NCBI GenBank assembly: GCA_964575975.1 | Contig: CAZNTU010000113.1 | Coordinates: forward strand, 1-17,354 | DNA: 17,354 nt | Source of the DNA: G963674505 sp964575975 | GTDB taxonomy: Bacteria; Desulfobacterota; Desulfobacteria; Desulfobacterales; SKZT01 | Direction of reading: 5' to 3' | In this document: piece by piece, positions 12,436 through 17,354 of the stretch | Layout: each line of letters opens with the position of its first letter | How positions within the stretch are numbered: position 1 is the first letter of the stretch | The notes under the pieces: model-generated | Seen by the model: only the letters and a program-made list of their open reading frames with translations | Told to the model about the DNA's origin: nothing | Database searches by the model: none | Position numbers and translations under genes: made by a program

Positions 12436-15400
12436 TTACCCTTTCGCTTTCGCCAGCGCTTCCCGTGCAAGATATAGATCGTATTCCGCGCCGATGGCGG
12501 CAAAGATATCGACCGCTTGCTCCAGGCAGGCCCGATCTTCCAGGCGGCAGCCCATTTCCATGAGGACCAAGCCTTCGTCATAGCGCAAGCACGCAGCCCG
12601 AGCCTCGCGAAGACTTCGTTTCCACCATCGTCCTGCCTTGGCTTTGCGTCCCCGCGACCAGGCATAGCGTCCCCGCAAACGCATGGCTTCCGGCAAGCCG
12701 GGCTGAAAGCTTTTTCCCCGTTTCAAGGCCGTCCGGCAGGCGTGGCGGGCTTTCCTTAGCCAGTCGCCTCTTTCCGCAGGTCCCGACTGCTCCGCAGCCG
12801 CAAGACAAGCCTCCGCATGACCGTTGCAGGCCGTAGCGGCATAGTAGCCATTCACTCTGTGGCGCACGCATAGCCGTTGACTTTCTTCCAGGACCGTCAG
12901 CGCTTCCTCGATTCGCCCCTGCCGCAACAATCCTTTCCCTAAAAGGCCCCGCGCCTCTACGGCATTGGGGTAATCCGGAACCATGTCGAGAATGTCTATC
13001 CCTTGGCGGAGTCGGGTGCAACCATTTTCCAGGTCTCCCAAGCGCAACTCGGCCCAACCCTGCACGACGAATCCCCAGCCCTCTATGTGCCTGTCGCCGA
13101 CTCCCGTGCCCAGGCGGACTACCTCCCGCGCCTGTTCCAACCCCCGAAGAAATTCGCCTGCGAAATTCATCAATCTTGTCGTCCAAGCCGCAGCCGATCC
13201 CCATCCCCGCATGTCGCCGGCTTCGCGAAACGCCCGCGCGCCATTCCGGAAACACTCCGCCCCCGAATCCATCCGCCCCAGACTCGCGTGATGGTATGCC
13301 AACGAAGTATATGCAAAGCCCACGGCGCCTGGGTGCCGAAAACGTTCCGCCAGGGCGACCCCTTGGCGATGATAGCGTTCGGCCAGCCAGAAGAGGCTCA
13401 TGAGATCGAATCCAAATCCCAAAGAGCTGAACGCGATCGCCACCGTCCGGTCGAAACCGTACTTTTCGCATCTGTTCAACGCGTCGAGTATCAACACGAG
13501 AAAAAGTTCCGGATCGGTCACGAACACGATCCAACCAAGCGGAATCGCCAATCGCTCCCATTCTTCGAGCGTTGGCGAGGGCGTGCCTGACTTGAGCGAA
13601 GACACGCCCGGCAACAGACGGTGCAATGCCTGCAGGAGGCCGGCGCGCAAGATCTTGAGATACACGCCCGGTCGCGAAGTCGGAAGCGAATATCCCAGGA
13701 GCGCCAATCCGTGCATCAGGTAGTCCCGCGCCCGGACATGCTCCCCTCGCCGGAACAAGGCCTCGCCCATCTTGCGCTCCACCCGCGCCCTCTGCAAAGG
13801 GTCCCAGGAGTCGCCAAAGGCGCGAGAATAGGCTTCCAGCGCCTGGCGGTAATGTTCCAGCGCTTCGGCGTCCGCCGCCATTTGCCCCGCCCTGTCCGCG
13901 GCTTTCATCAAATAGGCGTGCGCTTTGTCCCAGGTTTCCGCTTTGGCGTAGTGGTACGCCAACAGACCGTTGAATTCCTCCAACCGGTCGGAGAAAAGGT
14001 CTTCCAGAACCGCGCCCACCCGCGCGTGCAGTTCGCGCCGCTTTTGCAGCAGGATGCTTTCATAGGTGGCCTCTTGGGCCAGCGCGTGCCTGAAGAAGTA
14101 TTCCAATTCCGGCGTCGCCGACTTTTCGCGAATCAGCTCCAGCGCCTTCAGTTCGGCCAGCCGCCGATCAAGTTCGTGATCCGCTTCGTCTACCGTCCGC
14201 AGCACCCGGTACAAAAAGTTGCGTCCGATCACCGCCGCCATCCGCAATACCTGTTTCACCCGCTCGTCCAACCGATCCACGCGCGCCATGACGACGCCCT
14301 GAATCGTGTCCGGAATCGCCAGCGTCTCGATCTGCGTCGCGGCCCGCCATTTTCCGGTACGCGCGTCGCGCGCCACCATGCCTGTCTCGATCAGCATTCG
14401 GATGATTTCTTCCAGGAAAAAGGGATTGCCGTCGGCTTTTCGCACCAGCCGCTCGCGCAGGTGCGGCGCAAGATTTTCGATCGCCAGCAGGTTGTGCGCC
14501 AACTGCGCGCTGTCCGAAGGAGAAAGCGGCCTCAGGCGAAGATCTTCGTACTCGTCGGCATACTCCGCAAGCACTTTCTCCCGCAGGCGCGCGGCAAAAA
14601 ATTGCGGCGCGGGGCGGCTCAATCCGACGAACAAAAGAGGCGCTTGTCGCACAAGCGGCAGCAGATGTTCCAAAAGGCGAAAAGAGGACTCGTCCATCCA
14701 GTGCAGATCTTCGAACACGAGCACGACCGGTTGGCTTTGCGCGAAGCGTTCCCAGAACCGGCGGGACGCAAAAAAGATCTGCTTGCCAAGCCCGTCGCCA
14801 TCCAAATATGCGACGCGCGACCGGTACTTTTCCGGCACGGTCGGCGCGAGTAGAATGCCCAAATAGGGAATGACCTCTGCGAGGGCCGGAGTGTGCGAGT
14901 CCGACACGCGCTCCGGAAACAGCCAGGCAACTTTGCGCTCCAGCTTGTCCCAGGCTTCGGCCTCAGAATCTTCGTCGGCGACGCCCGCATACTGCCGCAG
15001 GATTTCCCGGAAGGGCCAATAGGCGATGTTTCCGCCAAAGGATAGGGCGCGGCCCTCCAACCATACGAAATGCGGATGCCGGGTCTCGTCTATGCTTTTC
15101 GCTTCGGACAATAGGCGCGACTTGCCCAACCCGGCCTCTCCCACGATGCCGACGATGCCGCCCATGCCTTGCTGGAGTCGAGCCAGGCGGGCGTGGAACG
15201 CCGCCACCTCCCGCGCGCGTCCCACTATGGGGGAATGCAGGCCGTGCCCCGTCAACCCCCGGCGTCGCCCCGGCCGCGCCTTGGCGCGCAGCACTTGGTA
15301 GACCGCCACCGGCTCGGCCTTGCCTTTGAGCGTCAGCGGCTCCAACTCGCGGAACTCGAACAGCGGTGCGGTCAAGCGGTAGGTATCAGGACCCACGAAT

Positions 15401-15999
15401 ATCTGTCCCCGCGCCGACGCGTCTTCCAGACGCGCCGCCAAGTTCACGGCGTCTCCCATCACCGAGTATTCCTTGCGGTCCTGCGAGCCCACATGCCCGG
15501 CCAGCACCAGGCCGGTATTGATGCCGAAGTGAATGCCCAGGTCCGTGCCGCGCTTGGCGTTGAAGGAATTCAGGGCGGCTTTCATCTCCAGCGCCGCCCG
15601 CACGGCGCGTTCGGGGTCGTTCTCGTGCGCGACCGGAGCGCCGAACAAGGCCATTATTTCGTCTCCGATGAATTTGTCCACCGTGCCCCCGTAGCGCCCG
15701 AGCACCGGCACCAGGCACTCGAAGCAGGCGTTCATGGTGTTTCGCACCGCTTCGGGATCCATCTTCTCGGACATGGCCGTAAAACCGGAAATGTCGGCGA
15801 ACATCACGGTGACGAGTTTGCGTTCGTCCGTGGCGGGCGGGGGAGTAGGGGAGGGCGGAGGCATTTGGTCCAGTTCGGCCAGCTTGCGGCGCAAACCGCT
15901 CAGCGCGGCGTCCACCGCCGTGTCGCCCAACGCGGCGCGCTGGGCCTCGAGCGCGAGCATGGCTTTTTCGAGTTGTCGGCGAGCCTCCATGAATGACAA
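12436..15999 (-). CDS. Class III adenylate/guanylate cyclase with AAA ATPase and TPR region
   Basis: This large protein is 1187 residues from TTG at 15997-15999, which has GGAGGGGG at the right distance. ATG at 15988-15990 is the alternative, and a longer in-frame ATG at 16071 has no site. A helical N-terminus and a Pro-rich linker (47-56) precede the catalytic domain (about 58-240). That domain has metal-binding Asp69 (FADISGF) and Asp113 (KFIGDEIMALFG), the ATP-contacting GD183, and transition-state Asn186 and Arg190 (VNLAARLE), so it looks active. An AAA domain follows with Walker A GEAGLGKS (about 287-294) and Walker B VLVFEDLHW (Asp about 431). The C-terminal half is Ala/Leu-rich TPR-like helices. 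Such proteins are soluble ATP-sensing cyclases or STAND-type regulators; the input signal is unknown. Confidence 0.93.
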   Translation of the reverse strand: MSFMEARRQLEKAMLALEAQRAALGDTAVDAALSGLRRKLAELDQMPPPSPTPPPATDERKLVTVMFADISGFTAMSEKMDPEAVRNTMNACFECLVPVLGRYGGTVDKFIGDEIMALFGAPVAHENDPERAVRAALEMKAALNSFNAKRGTDLGIHFGINTGLVLAGHVGSQDRKEYSVMGDAVNLAARLEDASARGQIFVGPDTYRLTAPLFEFRELEPLTLKGKAEPVAVYQVLRAKARPGRRRGLTGHGLHSPIVGRAREVAAFHARLARLQQGMGGIVGIVGEAGLGKSRLLSEAKSIDETRHPHFVWLEGRALSFGGNIAYWPFREILRQYAGVADEDSEAEAWDKLERKVAWLFPERVSDSHTPALAEVIPYLGILLAPTVPEKYRSRVAYLDGDGLGKQIFFASRRFWERFAQSQPVVLVFEDLHWMDESSFRLLEHLLPLVRQAPLLFVGLSRPAPQFFAARLREKVLAEYADEYEDLRLRPLSPSDSAQLAHNLLAIENLAPHLRERLVRKADGNPFFLEEIIRMLIETGMVARDARTGKWRAATQIETLAIPDTIQGVVMARVDRLDERVKQVLRMAAVIGRNFLYRVLRTVDEADHELDRRLAELKALELIREKSATPELEYFFRHALAQEATYESILLQKRRELHARVGAVLEDLFSDRLEEFNGLLAYHYAKAETWDKAHAYLMKAADRAGQMAADAEALEHYRQALEAYSRAFGDSWDPLQRARVERKMGEALFRRGEHVRARDYLMHGLALLGYSLPTSRPGVYLKILRAGLLQALHRLLPGVSSLKSGTPSPTLEEWERLAIPLGWIVFVTDPELFLVLILDALNRCEKYGFDRTVAIAFSSLGFGFDLMSLFWLAERYHRQGVALAERFRHPGAVGFAYTSLAYHHASLGRMDSGAECFRNGARAFREAGDMRGWGSAAAWTTRLMNFAGEFLRGLEQAREVVRLGTGVGDRHIEGWGFVVQGWAELRLGDLENGCTRLRQGIDILDMVPDYPNAVEARGLLGKGLLRQGRIEEALTVLEESQRLCVRHRVNGYYAATACNGHAEACLAAAEQSGPAERGDWLRKARHACRTALKRGKSFQPGLPEAMRLRGRYAWSRGRKAKAGRWWKRSLREARAACLRYDEGLVLMEMGCRLEDRACLEQAVDIFAAIGAEYDLYLAREALAKAKG

Positions 16000-16177
16000 G
16001 ATCCCCCTCCGAAACTGCAAGCATTTTACATGACTGGATCGGGTCGCACAGAAACATTCCTTGTTTGCCATTATGACAGGAACTTTATGATTGGATTGAA
16101 TTTTTTGTCAATGGAAATTTGTCTCCGGTTCAATGCATTATCGGAATCTCTGAGGGCCTCGGAAGAAATAAGGGTTC

Positions 16178-16365
16178 ATCGCGGATTTGCGGGGAAATTG
16201 TTCCCCTAATGTGAAATTGTGCGGGGCACGGGTTGTTTTATGATCGCGAGGCGCCCCAATCCGATGGAAAACCGTTCGGGCTTTTCCGGGATTTCTATGC
16301 GCCCGTTGAATTTTCTGCAAAACATATTGCGGGGGCTCTGGTTTTTTTAGAGGTTGTGTAATAAA
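16178..16365 (+). repeat. Left arm of the 188-bp inverted repeat
   Basis: It begins ATCGCGGATTTGCGGGG and ends GAGGTTGTGTAATAAA. It matches the reverse complement of 16972-17159 at all but two positions (T/A at 16186 and C/T at 16190). It contains internal short palindromes such as GGGGAA-ATTG-TTCCCC (16191-16206). Confidence 0.92.
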
Positions 16366-16533
16366 CTCGACAGTCGTAAGTTTTGACCAAGCTCGAATCG
16401 CTCTTTTTAAATCAGGTACAAAAAAATTGCATCGGCTTTCGGATTTTTGAGGACAAACCCGAAACGAAGACGTAGAATCTCTTGGACCGTTGTTTTCAAC
16501 GCCCGACATGCGGGCAAAGGACAGGAGATTCCA

Positions 16534-16764
16534 ATGTTCATCTATATTTTGCACGCTTTTTATTCGTTTCGCGGTTGCTTTTCCCGCAAAAGCGCCTGGA
16601 TAGTCTTTTGCATGATCGCGCCGGGATTCATAGGCGCGGGGGAAACGGCGGGCGTCGCCTCCCTGTGCAGGTTTTGGGGGTTTGGCGAAAGCGGCTGCAA
16701 CATGTTTCCCGGCTTTTTCCGATCGTCGGCGTGGTCCCTTGGCGGCATTGTCTCCTGCAGGTGA
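16534..16764 (+). pseudogene. 5' fragment of a DDE-type transposase gene
   Basis: ATG 16534 has AGGAG seven bases upstream. The 76-residue product carries the N-terminal signature of a transposase group I recognise by pattern: FYSFRGCFSRKSAW, a hydrophobic FCMIAPGFIGAGETAGVASL, CRFWGF, then GFFRSSAWSL. Full members run to several hundred residues with a DDE catalytic core; here the frame stops at 16762-16764 right after that motif, and no catalytic core is visible before the right arm. A hairpin, GCCCG-ACATG-CGGGC (16501-16515), precedes the ribosome binding site and could limit read-through translation, as in many IS. The gene cannot encode an active enzyme. Confidence 0.75.
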
Positions 16765-16971
16765 GTCTTCGTCGTTTCCCAAGACAAACTTGCAAGGGTC
16801 GGGGAAAGAGTCGTCCCGCAAGGCGCCCGCATCCACGTCCCGAAGGACGGGCGAAGAATAGCGGAAACCGTTGCCATGAGAGGGGTTCGGAATTCGCAAT
16901 CCGCGAAGGCCGCTTGGAGAAATGCGCGCGTTCGCAACCGAAAGTATCGCTCAAACTTATGACTGACGAGA

Positions 16972-17159
16972 TTTATTACACAACCTCTAAAAAAACCAGA
17001 GCCCCCGCAATATGTTTTGCAGAAAATTCAACGGGCGCATAGAAATCCCGGAAAAGCCCGAACGGTTTTCCATCGGATTGGGGCGCCTCGCGATCATAAA
17101 ACAACCCGTGCCCCGCACAATTTCACATTAGGGGAACAATTTCCCCACAATTCCGCGAT
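16972..17159 (-). repeat. Right arm of the 188-bp inverted repeat
   Basis: It begins TTTATTACACAACCTC and ends CAATTCCGCGAT on the plus strand. It is the reverse complement of 16178-16365 with two differences. The sequence outside it (17160-17296) shows no gene. Confidence 0.92.
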
Positions 17160-17296
17160 AAACCATTTTTATTAATGCACGTTTTTTCAATCCTTCTCCC
17201 ATATTGTTATTTTGCCTCGTAAATGGGTCAAGGTTTGATCCGCAAGTTAAAGGATTTTCATATCCTCGACGTCGTTCTTTTTCCATCGTCTCTCGT

Positions 17297-17354
17297 CTAC
17301 CTTTCTCTTCCTTCCCTGACAATATCCACGATTTCTTTCGTCGTAATTTCAGCC
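17297..17354 (-). CDS. Possible C-terminal end of a minus-strand gene cut by the window edge
   Basis: The minus strand reads 18 codons from the window edge, AEITTKEIVDIVREGRER, then TAG at 17297-17299. The pattern is helical and charged, compatible with the end of a small protein, or with the start of an antitoxin-like one broken by this stop. It is too short to identify. Confidence 0.2.
   Translation of the reverse strand, partial: AEITTKEIVDIVREGRER

Larger units (their letters stand above)
16178..17159. mobile_element. Fold-back IS remnant: 188-bp inverted arms around a truncated transposase
   Basis: The two arms (16178-16365 and 16972-17159) are reverse complements over 188 bases with two mismatches seen by eye. 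Similarity fades outward (AATAA...GGTT) and inward (CTCG-CAGTC-TAAGTTT) on both sides. They enclose 606 bases that hold the 5' part of a transposase gene. Ordinary IS terminal repeats are 10-40 bases, so this is either an element with unusually long ends, a MITE/fold-back derivative, or two copies of one IS end left in inverted order after deletion. No target-site duplication could be identified with confidence. Confidence 0.75.

Noticed and set aside
13621..14853. 410-codon plus-strand frame inside the cyclase gene
   Set aside because: Antisense to a protein with complete catalytic and Walker motifs; Arg/Gln/His-rich product without a domain.
16138..16899. 253-codon minus-strand frame across the fold-back element
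   Set aside because: It runs through the left repeat arm and antisense to the transposase fragment; no domain is visible.

Overview
The window is bacterial chromosome, most likely from an uncultivated species. The GC content is moderate to high, and genes are short and tightly packed with ATGA or TTGA start/stop overlaps. Small conserved proteins at 3555 and 7410 resemble ones I associate with Desulfobacterota and related deltaproteobacterial lineages. That placement is an impression from memory, not a result. No rRNA, tRNA or CRISPR array was seen.

Layout. (a) 1-1841 is a minus-strand toxin-antitoxin island. It holds a cut-off small CDS at the left edge, an Unstab_antitox/ParE pair whose toxin frame has no normal start codon, and a MazF toxin with its ribbon-helix-helix antitoxin. 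(b) 1842-3554 has no convincing intact gene; it holds probable decayed coding fragments and a striking CTAACAG/CTAACGG tandem repeat. (c) 3555-5878 is a three-gene operon: a small conserved protein, a DUF1848 protein with a C-terminal cysteine cluster, and a DusB-type tRNA-dihydrouridine synthase. (d) 5862-6857 is a convergent CsgG/FlgT-like lipoprotein. (e) 6858-7409 is an intergenic hairpin-repeat region. (f) 7410-11591 is a small conserved protein followed by a compact cluster: a beta-RFAP-synthase-like GHMP-superfamily protein, a TrpF-like isomerase, a zinc-dependent medium-chain dehydrogenase and a DhnA-type class I aldolase. (g) 11610-12211 is the frameshifted, internally deleted remnant of a GAF-PAS-Fis-HTH regulator. 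(h) 12436-15999 is a large class III adenylate cyclase/AAA/TPR protein on the minus strand. (i) 16178-17159 is a fold-back structure with 188-bp, almost perfect inverted arms around a truncated transposase gene.

The strongest candidate for something undescribed is (f). An aryl-riboside-phosphate-synthase-like enzyme, an aminoaldose-phosphate (Amadori) isomerase-like enzyme, a polyol/sugar-type dehydrogenase and a Schiff-base aldolase are translationally coupled or closely spaced. No recognisable tryptophan, histidine or methanopterin gene sits beside them. This suggests a dedicated small-molecule pathway, perhaps for a modified aromatic riboside or a pterin-like cofactor. The chemistry is inferred from families only.
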